NCBI GenBank assembly: GCA_020882975.1
Contig: JAHRFD010000034.1
Location: 1-47,851, forward strand
Length of the DNA stretch: 47,851 nucleotides
Source of the DNA: Microcoleus sp. EPA2
GTDB taxonomy: Bacteria; Cyanobacteriota; Cyanobacteriia; Cyanobacteriales; Microcoleaceae
Direction of reading: 5' to 3'
Positions 1-8,619 of this stretch are shown here, one piece after another (position 1 is the stretch's first letter; every line of letters begins with the position of its first letter). The notes under the pieces are model-generated. The model worked only from the letters and a program-made list of their open reading frames with translations. It did not search any database and had not been told where the DNA came from. The position numbers and the translations under genes are program-made.

Positions 1-104
1 CAGTGGCACCACTCCGATTCCATCCCGAACTCGGTTGTTAAACGCTGCGGTGGCGAAGATATTTGGCGGGTCACTGCCTGAGAAAATAGCTCGATGCCTG
101 GGAT
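1..104 (+). rRNA. rrf: 5S ribosomal RNA, 5' end missing
   Basis: The stretch contains the conserved 5S core (CCATCCCGAACTCGG, then AAACGCTGCGGTGGCGAAGA) and the conserved 3' part (GAAAATAGCTCGATGCC). About the first 15-20 nt of the gene lie outside the window. The 3' boundary near 104 is estimated from the GCCTGGGAT end, which would pair with the missing 5' strand. A short T-rich stretch follows. It is presumably the tail of an rRNA operon whose 16S and 23S genes lie upstream of the window. Confidence 0.93.
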
Positions 105-145
105 TCTTTTACAACACATAATCCCTTCAGGGGGCGACAACGAGG

Positions 146-565
146 CTAAAGCGGTTGCTCAATGAGCTTTCTAGCTCTTAGCCCCCTCTGGTAAAATGGC
201 TGCTTATTGCGAACTAAATTCATCATGGACTCTACCCAATCCCAACAGCAGTCATTGGCAATTAACCAATTTTCGCCATATAAACTAATCCAAAACTTGC
301 TATGTCTTCTTCTACTTCTACCTTTTTCTTGAGGACGACATACATGTTTTTCTTGTCCTTGAAGCTGAGTTCTTTTCCCTTTTAACCACGCCGAAGTCAT
401 GGCTAAGGCGATTAAAATCATTAAAGCAATCAATTTATCCGGTGATGCTTGACACCCTTCTAGGTTATATCCTCCAGTTTTACAGTCTTTAAACATTGCT
501 TCGATACCATAACGTTTGCTGTAAACCCCGATCGCACTTTTTGACCTGCTTAGTCTAAACTCCAA
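146..565 (-). pseudogene. IS4-family transposase, C-terminal fragment
   Basis: This 139-codon reading frame carries the YREK signature of IS4-type DDE transposases near its N-terminus: Y-x2-R-x3-E-x6-K in YSKRYGIEAMFKDCK, followed by TGGYNLEG. The glutamate is the third catalytic acid. The DDE part with the two aspartates, normally 200 or more residues upstream, is absent. The frame begins with TTG rather than ATG and stops being transposase-like where the dispersed AATCATTCCAATACAA repeat starts, so it is a 5'-truncated remnant. No terminal inverted repeats were identified. Its position just downstream of 5S rRNA is a common safe site for insertion sequences. Confidence 0.85.
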
Positions 566-620
566 TCATTCCAATACAACTGGAATTGATATTAACCGCG
601 AAGGCGCGAAGGAAGACAAG
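563..620. repeat. dispersed repeat: ATTCC-hairpin plus AACCGCGAAGGCGCGAAGG
   Basis: The first part, ATTCCAATACAACTGGAAT, is an imperfect palindrome. It is joined to an AACCGCGAAGGCGCGAAGGAAG unit. Related copies, in either orientation, lie at about 5275-5325, 12731-12820, 43770-43815 and 46920-46990. This is a dispersed intergenic repeat family; here it marks the break point of the transposase remnant. Confidence 0.7.
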
Positions 621-672
621 AGAGAGTTTAATAATTCCGATTTGTGGCCGGAGTTGCCTAGGCCTGATTTTT

Positions 673-1200
673 TTATTCTTTTATTTCTGGTTTGATTACT
701 TTTTTGTAAACCCGATCACACCTTTGCGTCTCTACACCAGTTGTCGGTTGATATCCGTTTTTTTCATACATATTAACAGCTTCCTTGAGAACGCTAGCAG
801 TTTCGACCCAGATTTCATCAAAGCCACAACTAGCAATTTTACTTTCTAATTGTTGCAGTAAAAATTTTCCTAAGCCCTGTCCCCTGGCTGCCGGCAAAAT
901 ATACATTTTGCGAATTTCCACAGCATTATTGCCTCGTTCAATGGGATAGTATGCAGCCGTTCCTACGATTTCTCCTTCCCGTTCTACCACCCAAAATTCT
1001 CCACCTTTGGCATGATAATGTAATTCTACATCATACACATCTCGATCGGCTCCGAAAGGCTCGGATCTTAAACCGTACTCCAATAAGACATCCCGAATTA
1101 CATGAAAAGCATCAGCCCGGTCGCGTGTTTCCCAGGAACGAATTAAAAAATCATGATATTGGGTTTTCATTGGTTTTCGTAAATCATATTTTTTAGTCAC
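673..1200 (-). CDS. GNAT-family N-acetyltransferase
   Basis: The 175-aa product has the GNAT fold signature: a beta-strand IRKMYILPAARGQGLG containing the acetyl-CoA pyrophosphate-binding R/Q-x-x-G-x-G loop (RGQGLG), then a helix and a C-terminal MYEKNGYQP segment typical of motif B. The reading frame opens with GTG at 1200; an in-frame ATG at 1170 (MKTQYHDF) is an equally good start, and neither has a clear ribosome-binding site. The substrate cannot be read from the sequence; the family acetylates small amines or protein N-termini. It is monocistronic and points the same way as the downstream transposase fragment. The opposite-strand frame at 586-849 is a shadow. Confidence 0.88.
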   Translation of the reverse strand: MTKKYDLRKPMKTQYHDFLIRSWETRDRADAFHVIRDVLLEYGLRSEPFGADRDVYDVELHYHAKGGEFWVVEREGEIVGTAAYYPIERGNNAVEIRKMYILPAARGQGLGKFLLQQLESKIASCGFDEIWVETASVLKEAVNMYEKNGYQPTTGVETQRCDRVYKKVIKPEIKE

Positions 1201-1262
1201 TTTAGAAACTAAGTAAAATTGCCATAAATTTGTGTGTTACAGCATTTTAATACACCCTATAT

Positions 1263-1853
1263 TTAGCTATGAATTCTCGGTTCTGGATGAAGGGTTGCGA
1301 GCAACTCGCTCTCAACTAAGGATAATTGCTCCAGCCGCCGATCGACAACAGAGCGAGCGAAATAAGTTGTTGCCAAAATCCAATATACACCATAATGGCG
1401 AGCTTCCGAAACCATCAAACTGCGGTAAAATTTAGCTAATTCTCCATCGACACAACTATCTGCCAGCAGTCCCAGCCGTTCGTGACTCCGCGCTTCGATT
1501 AAACCAGAAACCAGCAAAGAATCCAAAAGTCGATCCGGTTCTTGCTTCCGAATTTGGCTAGACAAACCGGCACCGTAGGGAGGAGCCCCCAAGGGGCCCA
1601 AAGCAATGTTACGTTTTTCCAAGTGCTGATTGACTTGCTCAAAATGCTCTAATTCTTCGCGGGCGATCGCCGTTAACATCCTCACCAATTTAGCATGAGC
1701 CGGGTAGCGAAACATTAAATTCAATGCTACCCCGGCCGCCTTACGCTCGCAGTGAGAATGATCTAATAAGATAGTATCTAAATTGGCGATCGCCTGTTGT
1801 ACCCAATCTTGGGAAGTCGGCTGTTTTAGAAACTTAATAGTTGGTAAAGCCAT
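1263..1853 (-). CDS. miaE: tRNA-(ms2io6A37) hydroxylase MiaE
   Basis: This is a 196-aa ferritin-like diiron monooxygenase that hydroxylates the isopentenyl group of ms2i6A at position 37 of tRNAs. The metal-binding pattern is visible: E36 in HCERKAAG, the E67-x-x-H70 pair in REELEHF, E120 in GLIEARSHE, and the E150-x-x-H153 pair in SEARHYGVYW. The GPLGAPPYGAGL segment between helices is also typical of MiaE. Length matches the family. ATG at 1853 is the natural start. It is only 32 nt downstream of the start-side region of no other gene on this strand, so it appears to be transcribed alone or after the OGT-like gene at 1886-4063, which lies immediately upstream on the same strand. Confidence 0.93.
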   Translation of the reverse strand: MALPTIKFLKQPTSQDWVQQAIANLDTILLDHSHCERKAAGVALNLMFRYPAHAKLVRMLTAIAREELEHFEQVNQHLEKRNIALGPLGAPPYGAGLSSQIRKQEPDRLLDSLLVSGLIEARSHERLGLLADSCVDGELAKFYRSLMVSEARHYGVYWILATTYFARSVVDRRLEQLSLVESELLATLHPEPRIHS

Positions 1854-1885
1854 CAGATATAAAGACTGGATATGTGAGATTAAAT

Positions 1886-4063
1886 CTATATTTTACACAG
1901 TTTTTCAAACAGTGCGTACATATCTCCAGCAAATTTTTTAGGGTTCCACAATGGCGACAAATTTTCGGCTTTTTTAGAATTAGCCAACTGCGCTTTCACC
2001 CCGTTTCGTAATTCACTATCTTGACCTACTTTTACCCCGAATTCCACATATTCCTCCCAAGACCAAGCCATCCCAGTGGTAATTCCCAAAGCCTGCAAAA
2101 ACGAATAACCCATTCTCGATAAAAACTGCTCTCCAATTCGAGTAACCACAGGCAAATTAAACCACAAAGCCTCTAAGGTGTGAGTTCCACCATTATAAGG
2201 ATAAGAATCTAACAAAACATCGGCGAGCAGATATACAATTCTATGTTCTTCTTCCGTAGCAACCCGTGGCAAAAACTTAATCCGGTGCTTGCTAACTCCT
2301 TCTGTTTCGCAAACCTGGTGATAAGCAGCTTGAAACACCGCATTATCGCCTAAAGCTTTGTGAATTAACACACTATTTGGCACTTGTTTAAGAATAGCTA
2401 CCTGTGCTTTCACCAACTCGGAATTAAATTTTCTCCCCGGAGCGACACACAGGTAAACTATCTGGTCTAAACCAATCCGATTCGACCTTCTCAAGGCTAC
2501 CGGATTGACTCCGTACCTTTTAAAACCTGAGACTGCCACAAAGGAATCAGGCATCCTAATTAGCTGCTCTTCATAATATTTTTCCCTACCTGCTGGGTGC
2601 GAGTGCCAATCAGACAGAAAATAATTTTCGGGTGATATGTAAGCAGCATCAAATCCTAACCAAGACACACAAGCTACTGCGGGTTTGGCGTAGAGAATAT
2701 CAGCATGAATTGGTACGCTGAGAGAATCTAAATCAATTAAAATGTCTAAATTATCACTTCTAATTTGAGCGATAATTTCTGAGGAATTAGACATTCCGTT
2801 GGGAAAAGTTTTGGGCAACGTTAGTTTGCCAAAACTTTCAAAATTTTGGGTTTGGTCATCAGGAACAATTCTTTCGGAAGCGTACAAATGTAAATTCGGT
2901 GCGATCGCCGACAATTCGCGAAGGATGTCAGCACTGCACCAACCTACAGAATGGCGACGGAAGTGATTGGACAAACACCCAATTTTTAGTTTACCTGGGC
3001 TTGCCGTTGTTTTTAGACTGTAATGAGTGACTTGGGGAAAATTAGGTTTGATACATTGGTCGATATACTTTTGGGCAATTCTTCGGTAAAGGTAAGAGTT
3101 GGCTGCTACATCATCTCGCAAATAGGGCGTACTAAACAAGAAATTGGCATACAGCGATTTAATTTCAACTGCTTTAACTGTGTCTAAGTTTTGCTCCAAG
3201 TAAGATTCTAGTTCTAAAAATCTATCTTTAGCAATTTGATTCAGCCCCGACACTTGATAGGTACTGACGAAGTAAATTGCAGTCATAATTGGATCGTTTT
3301 CACCGCACATTTGACTGTATCTGTGAACGGCTTGCCGCGCCTGAGATAAATCGCTGGTATCTCTGAGAATGGCACACAAATGTTGGTGAGCGGGAATAAA
3401 ATCTGGTTTAATTTCTAGGGCTTTTTCCAGATAGGGAATTGCTTCTTTTAATTGGCCTTGATAGCGCAAAACTATGCCTATTTGACAGTATGCTTCTGGT
3501 AAATCCGGCTTGAGGTCGATCGCCCGTTGCCAAGCAGCCACAGCCTCATCCAGCTTACCTTCCCCCGCCAATTTATCTCCCAAATCTAAGTTAAAATCTA
3601 CCTCAGCCAGATCGGGCTTGAGTTCGAGAGCTTTTTGCTCGTAGGAAAGCGCCGCATCAAATTGCCCTTGCTGCTTGAGTGTGAGTGCCAAATTCCAGTA
3701 AGCTGGCGCTAAATCCGGTTTGAGGACGATCGCCTTTTCGTAATTGACAATCGCCTCTACAAACAGCCCTTGTTTGTAGAGCATACTCCCCAAATTAGCA
3801 TAGGCCTCGGCAAAGTCGGGATTCAGGGCGATCGCCTCAGAATACAGCCGCATCGCCTCATCAAGTTGCCCGTTGGCTTGGTGGACGTTACCCATTGTCA
3901 CGTAAGCTGGAGCCCAATCCGGTTGTAATTCCAGTGCGACGCGACAAGTGGCAATGGCTTCTGCTAAATTACCTTGAGAGTAATATTTTTCTGCCAGGAT
4001 TGTCAGAGATGCAGCATCTTCCAATTTGGGTGTTTCAGACTGATTGTGGAAATCGGGATTCAT
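1886..4063 (-). CDS. TPR / O-GlcNAc-transferase-like (SPINDLY-type) glycosyltransferase
   Basis: The 725-aa protein has about six consecutive tetratricopeptide repeats in residues 20-240, with the usual A-x-x-x-L-G-x-x-x-x-x-x-G-x-x-x-E-A pattern. These are followed by a C-terminal region like the GT41 catalytic half. Recognisable GT41 features are FRRHSVGWCSADIL, the nucleotide-sugar site motif LLDSYPYNGGTHTLEALW, and LPVVTRIGEQFLSRMGYS. Bacterial relatives transfer sugars to proteins or act in surface polysaccharide synthesis; donor and target are unknown here. No signal peptide or membrane segment is seen, so it is cytosolic. It starts 32 nt upstream of miaE on the same strand and may share its transcript. 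Confidence 0.88.
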   Translation of the reverse strand: MNPDFHNQSETPKLEDAASLTILAEKYYSQGNLAEAIATCRVALELQPDWAPAYVTMGNVHQANGQLDEAMRLYSEAIALNPDFAEAYANLGSMLYKQGLFVEAIVNYEKAIVLKPDLAPAYWNLALTLKQQGQFDAALSYEQKALELKPDLAEVDFNLDLGDKLAGEGKLDEAVAAWQRAIDLKPDLPEAYCQIGIVLRYQGQLKEAIPYLEKALEIKPDFIPAHQHLCAILRDTSDLSQARQAVHRYSQMCGENDPIMTAIYFVSTYQVSGLNQIAKDRFLELESYLEQNLDTVKAVEIKSLYANFLFSTPYLRDDVAANSYLYRRIAQKYIDQCIKPNFPQVTHYSLKTTASPGKLKIGCLSNHFRRHSVGWCSADILRELSAIAPNLHLYASERIVPDDQTQNFESFGKLTLPKTFPNGMSNSSEIIAQIRSDNLDILIDLDSLSVPIHADILYAKPAVACVSWLGFDAAYISPENYFLSDWHSHPAGREKYYEEQLIRMPDSFVAVSGFKRYGVNPVALRRSNRIGLDQIVYLCVAPGRKFNSELVKAQVAILKQVPNSVLIHKALGDNAVFQAAYHQVCETEGVSKHRIKFLPRVATEEEHRIVYLLADVLLDSYPYNGGTHTLEALWFNLPVVTRIGEQFLSRMGYSFLQALGITTGMAWSWEEYVEFGVKVGQDSELRNGVKAQLANSKKAENLSPLWNPKKFAGDMYALFEKLCKI

Positions 4064-4162
4064 CTTCGCTGCCTATCTGTGCTATCAAGTTAAAGGTTGA
4101 ATCTATATTATTTTGCACAGTAGCAGTTTTAGCGGAATTACGGGCGATCGGACAGGGAATTT

Positions 4163-4825
4163 ATGAACGACAAGCAAAGAACACAGCGTCAACAGCAAAT
4201 TAAGTGGAGACCAAACCTCCTACTGGGCTTACTTTTGTTAAGTCTGGCAATTCCCTTGCCCTTTGCCCAAAAGACGGTGGCACAGCAGCAGACAGCCAAC
4301 TTTCGGCAGAAAATATTTCAAACAGCCCTTTACTTTACCCTATATTTTGAGGGCGGGTTCAGCGATCACCCCGCAGACAAGGGTGGCAGAACTTATCGAG
4401 GGATTCTGCAAACCGAATATAATGCTTACCGATACAGTCGGGGGCTGCCACCCCTAGATGTGACGCAGATGTCGGAAGCAGAGCTCCTAGAAATTTATAA
4501 ATATTATTGGGATTCGAGTCTTTCGGGAACAATGCACCCAACTTTGGCGATCGTCATGTTTGACACGGCGGTTAACTTTGGAATCAACAACTCCATTACC
4601 TTTCTTCAACAAGCGTTAGGATTGCCACAAACGGGGATTTTTGATGGCCGCACCAAGGAAGCACTCAAAAATGCAAACAACAGAAATACCGCTTTGCAAA
4701 TGATTAATGAACGGATTATTTATCGATACAAACGGGTGCAAGAAGACCCTAGTCAGATGGTTTTTTTCCGGGGTTGGCTGAGTCGAGATTACAGTTTGTG
4801 GGGCTATGTGAATAAGATTAAATAG
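4163..4825 (+). CDS. secreted GH108-type N-acetylmuramidase
   Basis: The 220-aa protein starts with a charged stretch, then a hydrophobic segment at residues 19-36 and an AQK-TVA-QQQ region that fits a signal peptide cleavage site, so it is exported or anchored. The mature part is a GH108/zliS-like muramidase: the catalytic Glu63 sits in LYFEGGFSDHPADKGG, followed by TYRGI, and the Pfam-typical GPPGVFGxxT/PG_binding_3 tail is represented by VMFDTAVNFG and LGLPQTGIFDGRT. It would cleave the peptidoglycan glycan strand. There is no adjacent holin, so a role in wall remodelling is more likely than phage lysis. A weak GGGA site precedes the ATG. Confidence 0.87.
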   Translation: MNDKQRTQRQQQIKWRPNLLLGLLLLSLAIPLPFAQKTVAQQQTANFRQKIFQTALYFTLYFEGGFSDHPADKGGRTYRGILQTEYNAYRYSRGLPPLDVTQMSEAELLEIYKYYWDSSLSGTMHPTLAIVMFDTAVNFGINNSITFLQQALGLPQTGIFDGRTKEALKNANNRNTALQMINERIIYRYKRVQEDPSQMVFFRGWLSRDYSLWGYVNKIK

Positions 4826-4953
4826 TTGGGAATGGGGAATTGGGGAATTGGGAATTGGTAATTGGGAATGGGGAATTGGAGACTGAGCGTAGTCGAAGTG
4901 TATCAGTTTATAAGTGTCGAAGGTCTTTCTTCCTTCTTCCTTCTTCCTTCTTC
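4826..4953. repeat. short tandemly repeated repetitive sequences (GGGGAATT and TTCTTCC types)
   Basis: Two STRR tracts lie back to back: an AATTGGG/AATGGGG-type tract directly after the muramidase stop codon, and four near-perfect TTCTTCC heptamers at about 4926-4953. Such heptamer tracts are characteristic of filamentous cyanobacteria. They recur in this window at 17418-17497, 21103-21156, 21184-21230 and 23380-23417. Confidence 0.8.
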
Positions 4954-5274
4954 AGATTCTGGTTAAATTGGCTATAGTTAAATTGGCGATCGCGAATCTC
5001 TTTCGTCGTGAAAACTTGTAATTGATATAGTTGTCGAAACTACTGATAATGTCAATTCATAAAAGTCATAACTTTAAAGTCATAAAACTCATATTTGTAA
5101 AAATATATTTCAAAAAAGGGACAAAATATCAAAATTAAGTTAAATCATGTATAACTTAAACATAGCGATTTTCATTTGTCCGATCGCAAAGCAATCCATA
5201 CTTGGTGATGGACAAGTAATATCAAATCCCTTGATTTGGGAACCATTCATCTGTCTCTCCCCCTACTCTGCTTC

Positions 5275-5325
5275 CTCTGCGTACTCTGCGGTTAAACAAT
5301 TCCGATACAACCGGAATCGATATAA
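5275..5325. repeat. dispersed repeat copy (CTCTGCGGTTAAA-ATTCCGATACAACCGGAAT)
   Basis: The copy contains ATTCCGATACAACCGGAAT, whose ends ATTCCG/CGGAAT are inverted, preceded by CTCTGCGTACTCTGCGGTTAAA. The same composite occurs at 46925-46985, and in reverse orientation at 43770-43815. It is intergenic and non-coding. Confidence 0.7.
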
Positions 5326-5403
5326 AAAGTTATACCCGCTCTATTGAAAATTGCTATTTTAGGAAAAAAAGTATAGCCTACAAATCACTAAACAGCTAAA
5401 GCT

Positions 5404-6525
5404 ATGACCATAGAAGAAGCCATTAATCTTGTGGACAATTTGGTAGAAAAATCAACCAAAAAATCATTGACTCGGTTGCAGCAAGCCATAATTCGCGGTG
5501 TTTTACAGTCTTGGACATACCAAGAAATTCAGCAAAACGATCCGATCGCCCGCGGTTACACAGTCGGCTACCTAAGTCGCTACGTCGGTTACAATTTATG
5601 GAAAGATCTCACAAAGGTACTGAGAAAAGCAGAAATTATTGGACAAGAAGAAAGAGTAGTTGCAGCAAATCTCTGGGACTGCATCATGAGAGCATCACAA
5701 CAAGTTAGACAACCCCTTAAACCGGGCGATCCGATGTTAGAAAAACTGATGCGGATGCGTTACCGCATCACCGAACATTTAGTGAGTACCGAGTACAGCG
5801 ATACCTATCTCGCCGAAGATGAAAACTTACCCGATCGCCCTTTGTGTCTCGTCAAGCGCCTGAAAAGCCAGTCTGACAGAACCAGCCATTTATTCGATCG
5901 AGAAACGCGAGTTTTATATAGCCTAGGTCAACACGATCGCATCCCGGAATTATTAGCTCGTTTTGAAGAAGATGGATATTTTTATTTAGTCTATCAATTC
6001 ATCGAAGGACAACCCCTGTCTCAAGAACTGATCGAAGGTAAACCTTGGGAAGAACATCAAGTTATTGCCTTATTGCGAGACATCCTAGAAATTCTGGTTT
6101 TTGTTCACCAACGAGATATAATTCACCGAGATGTTCACCCTCAAAACTTAATCAGACGTACATCCGATGGCAAAATGGTCTTAATTGACTTTGGCTCAGT
6201 CAAAGAAATTAGTAATTGGCAGCAAAACATCGCTCAAACGAAATCCCGCGGTGGGACTCAACAGGATTATATTCCCCCCGAACAAGCCATCGGTTCCCCA
6301 AAATTGTGCAGCGACATCTATGCTGTCGGTATCATCGGCATTCAAGCCTTAACAGGAATGAAGCCAAAACAATTCAAAGTTGATAATATCGGAAATCTCA
6401 TCTGGCGGCAAAATGCACAAGTTAGCCCAGAATTTGCTAAGGTTTTAGACCGGATGATACTGTACGATTTCCCCCAGCGCTACCCATCAGCAACAGAAGC
6501 TTTACAAGCAATTCAGGACTGTTGA
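5404..6525 (+). CDS. serine/threonine protein kinase with N-terminal vMAP-type helical domain
   Basis: The 373-aa protein has two parts. Residues 1-75 (TIEEAINLVDNLVEK, then RLQQAIIRGVLQSWTYQEI and VGYLSRYVGYNLWKDLTKVL) resemble the winged-helix-like N-terminal domain found in cyanobacterial vWA/MoxR-associated and NTPase conflict proteins. Residues 120-370 are a Hanks-type kinase: Lys151 (CLVKRLK), HRDVHPQN at 241-248, DFG at 262-264 and an APE-like PPEQA. The glycine loop is degenerate (LVSTEYSDTY), as in other kinases of this subgroup. All key catalytic residues are present, so it is probably active. No membrane segment is visible. It is monocistronic, and its target is unknown. Confidence 0.85.
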   Translation: MTIEEAINLVDNLVEKSTKKSLTRLQQAIIRGVLQSWTYQEIQQNDPIARGYTVGYLSRYVGYNLWKDLTKVLRKAEIIGQEERVVAANLWDCIMRASQQVRQPLKPGDPMLEKLMRMRYRITEHLVSTEYSDTYLAEDENLPDRPLCLVKRLKSQSDRTSHLFDRETRVLYSLGQHDRIPELLARFEEDGYFYLVYQFIEGQPLSQELIEGKPWEEHQVIALLRDILEILVFVHQRDIIHRDVHPQNLIRRTSDGKMVLIDFGSVKEISNWQQNIAQTKSRGGTQQDYIPPEQAIGSPKLCSDIYAVGIIGIQALTGMKPKQFKVDNIGNLIWRQNAQVSPEFAKVLDRMILYDFPQRYPSATEALQAIQDC

Positions 6526-6607
6526 ATATCCCATAACTCATGGGCAATTTGAGCTTAAAAAAAAATACCCCACCGATAAATTAGTCGAGTATTTTTTATT
6601 TGATATA

Positions 6608-6687
6608 GCAACCGCCAAGGTGCTTTCTTCCTTGTTCCCTTCGACTCCGCTAGGGGAAAAAACCACCTTAACAGCCAAGGCGGTTGC
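6608..6687. terminator. long imperfect hairpin between convergent genes
   Basis: GCAACCGCC (6608-6616) is the exact inverse complement of GGCGGTTGC (6679-6687), and just inside AAGGTG (6617-6622) pairs with CACCTT (6664-6669). It sits between the convergent kinase and aminotransferase genes and could act as a bidirectional terminator. A second AT-only stem (AAAAAATAC 6560-6568 with GTATTTTTT 6589-6597) lies just upstream. Confidence 0.5.
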
Positions 6688-6713
6688 CCTAACTGATTTA
6701 ACAGCGATTAAAA

Positions 6714-8129
6714 CTATTGTCCTTGATAGACTTTTTCCACCATTTTAGCCAAACGTTTCATCGCAGTTTCAATCTCCTGATTAGTCGCCGTTAAGCTAAT
6801 CCGCAAACACTCCTGCTTGTGCCGCCAATCTTCCCGCAAACCAGGGAAGAAAGAACTTCCGGGTACGAGAATCACACCGACTTGCTTCAATTGTTGATAA
6901 AATTCCCAATCTGTCATTGGCAAATCTTTCAGCCACAACCACGCAAAGATTGCTCCTTCGCCACGGTGCAAAAACCACGGCAAATCTTTCGGCATTGCTT
7001 GTTCTAGGGTTGTTTCAACTACATCAAATTTACTTTGATAATAAGGCCGGATGACATGGACACCAATGTCAGCCAAAGCTCCAGAATTAATCGCCCGCGC
7101 CGCGATCGCCTGTCCGTATCTCGGCGAGTGAATGCACATATTCGTCTGAAAAGATTGTAAAACTTGAATAATCTTTTCATCACCGATCGCAATTCCGATT
7201 CTTTCTCCCGGTAATCCCGCTTTCGACAAACTCATGCAGTGGATAATATTGTCACCAAAAATCGGAGTCATCTCAGTATAATTCAAAGCTGGGAACGGAG
7301 GCCCGTAGGCAGAATCAATCAAAACTGGCACATCAAAAACACTAGCCATCGCTGCAATTTTCTTCACTTCATCATCGGTGAGAACATTGCCAGTGGGGTT
7401 GCAGGGACGAGAAAATATTACGCAGCCGGAAGTTTCATCGATCGACAACTGACTGAAATCCGGGCGATATTTAAACCGATGAGCAGCCGCATCAATATCC
7501 AGAGTTGGTTTGCAAGCAATTACGGCTTCGGGAATCAAGCTGACTCCACCATAACCCGTATAATCCGGGCTCAATGGCAAAACAATATGTTTGAGGCTAC
7601 CCCCCCTCACCCCCCCTTGGTAAGGGGGGGATGGGGGGGTCGTTGCCACCCCTTGGTAAGGGGGGGATGGGGGGGTCGTTGCCACCCCTTGGTAAGGGGG
7701 GGATGGGGGGGTCGTTGCCACCCCTTGGTAAGGGGGGGATGGGGGGGGTGCGGTGTAGCCACCGAAAGCATTGGCTGCGTAGAAATAGATCGATTGACTA
7801 CCCGGAGTGATCAAGATGTTGCGATCGGTCAAACTCAGTCCGTAGCGTCGATTAAAATCATCCCGCACCGCATCAATCAACGGCTGATAGCCTTGACTCG
7901 AACCGTAGCGACAAACCACCTCACCGTATTCCGCACTCGCCAAAAGTTCCGCAGTACAATCGCGCCACAACTGCTCGACTTCCGGCAAAATCACTGGATT
8001 GCCGGCACTCAAATTAATAAACTCCTGCCCGCTACCGGCTCTGAGGGTTTCAATAATGTCTTTCATAATTGCCCTAACTCCGGTGAGGTGGGACATCTGA
8101 GTGCCAAATTGAGTGAGGGCAGGGTTCAT
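6714..8129 (-). CDS. avtA: valine-pyruvate aminotransferase with a proline-rich repeat insertion
   Basis: This is a PLP-dependent fold-type I aminotransferase (471 aa) that interconverts valine and 2-oxoisovalerate using alanine/pyruvate. Visible features are GNPVILPE (the GNPA motif of AvtA), ITPGSQSIYFYAANAF, RPCNPTGN (244-248), IDSAYGPPFP with the PLP-contacting Asp272/Tyr275, and SLSKAGLPGERIG with the Schiff-base Lys303. Residues 126-178 are foreign: a tandem TTPPSPPYQGVA array encoded by a G/C-rich DNA repeat. Removing it gives about 418 aa, the normal family length. The insertion keeps frame and falls on a loop before the PLSPDYTGYG strand, so the enzyme may remain functional. ATG at 8129 is used. 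Frames on the other strand are shadows. Confidence 0.88.
   Translation of the reverse strand: MNPALTQFGTQMSHLTGVRAIMKDIIETLRAGSGQEFINLSAGNPVILPEVEQLWRDCTAELLASAEYGEVVCRYGSSQGYQPLIDAVRDDFNRRYGLSLTDRNILITPGSQSIYFYAANAFGGYTAPPPSPPYQGVATTPPSPPYQGVATTPPSPPYQGVATTPPSPPYQGGVRGGSLKHIVLPLSPDYTGYGGVSLIPEAVIACKPTLDIDAAAHRFKYRPDFSQLSIDETSGCVIFSRPCNPTGNVLTDDEVKKIAAMASVFDVPVLIDSAYGPPFPALNYTEMTPIFGDNIIHCMSLSKAGLPGERIGIAIGDEKIIQVLQSFQTNMCIHSPRYGQAIAARAINSGALADIGVHVIRPYYQSKFDVVETTLEQAMPKDLPWFLHRGEGAIFAWLWLKDLPMTDWEFYQQLKQVGVILVPGSSFFPGLREDWRHKQECLRISLTATNQEIETAMKRLAKMVEKVYQGQ
7600..7749. repeat. 36-bp tandem repeat (four units) inside avtA
   Basis: Units starting at 7621, 7657 and 7693 are each 36 nt and near identical: TAAGGGGGGGATGGGGGGG, then TCGTTGCCACCCCTTGG. 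A fourth, partial unit starts at 7729. CCCCTTGGTAAGGGG within each junction is palindromic. A related CCCCCCTTACTAAGGGGGG core lies in the intergenic element at 46995-47098. The unit length is a multiple of three, so copy-number changes preserve the avtA frame. Confidence 0.92.
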
Positions 8130-8619
8130 AGCAAATGCAGCGACAAGGATAGAAGTTTACAATCTACCCATCATAACCTTGTTTGCTCACATCCAAGGCG
8201 AAACCGCAGTTAAAAATTAGTAGCCAGCCATTAAACTAAATTCCTTATCCGGCATTAAATCATACACTATCGCCAACACCTTGCCATCTATCAAAAGTCG
8301 TAATTTTATTCAATTTTTATTAAAAATTACAACAATGCTGACCAAATCTGGAACAATACAAAAATCCAGATCTTATCAGCAATTAACCTAGCTACTCAAC
8401 CTTCCAATAGTTATAATTAACCCAGATTTATGAATCTAGCAGCAAAAACCCTACCGCCTGCTAGCTGATATTCACTACTCCTAGTCCCTAGAAATCGGTG
8501 CATCTGACCATCAACAACACTAAAGCCTAAATTCGTCCTCATACCGCCCAGAGAGCTGTGTTACGCTATTTAGGCGTAGTTTTATATGAAGATTAACCGC
8601 AGTCACCATTATTATAAAC
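8130..8619. other. 490-nt intergenic region between divergent genes
   Basis: The divergent promoters of avtA and the AhpD-like gene must lie here. The sequence is AT-rich. No convincing -35/-10 pair, hairpin or repeat family stands out. A short open stretch on the minus strand ending at 8217 is discussed under rejected items. Confidence 0.6.

Larger units (their letters stand above)
4826..5403. other. 578-nt intergenic region with heptanucleotide repeats
   Basis: The region starts with a tandem-repeat tract (4826-4880, variants of GGGGAATTGGGAATT) and a TTCTTCC tract (4926-4953). At 5275-5325 it holds a copy of the dispersed repeat CTCTGCGGTTAAACAATTCCG. An apparent frame at 5147-5347 has no recognisable protein features and runs into the repeat, so I do not call it. 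The 5' leader of the downstream kinase gene must lie here, but I see no convincing promoter pair. Confidence 0.7.

Noticed and set aside
1..600. Intact IS4 insertion sequence
   Set aside because: Only the C-terminal third of the transposase remains and no terminal inverted repeats could be found.
5147..5347. 66-codon frame
   Set aside because: It runs into a dispersed repeat, has no ribosome-binding site and no recognisable features.
7239..8213. 324-codon open frame on the plus strand opposite avtA
   Set aside because: It is antisense to a clear aminotransferase; its length comes from the G/C repeat, and its translation shows no protein-like pattern outside the repeat.
8217..8310. Minus-strand stretch reading KLRLLIDGKVLAIVYDLMPDKEFSL
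   Set aside because: It looks somewhat protein-like but is only about 30 codons with no ATG and an upstream in-frame stop; it may be the remnant of a small gene, but I cannot support a call.
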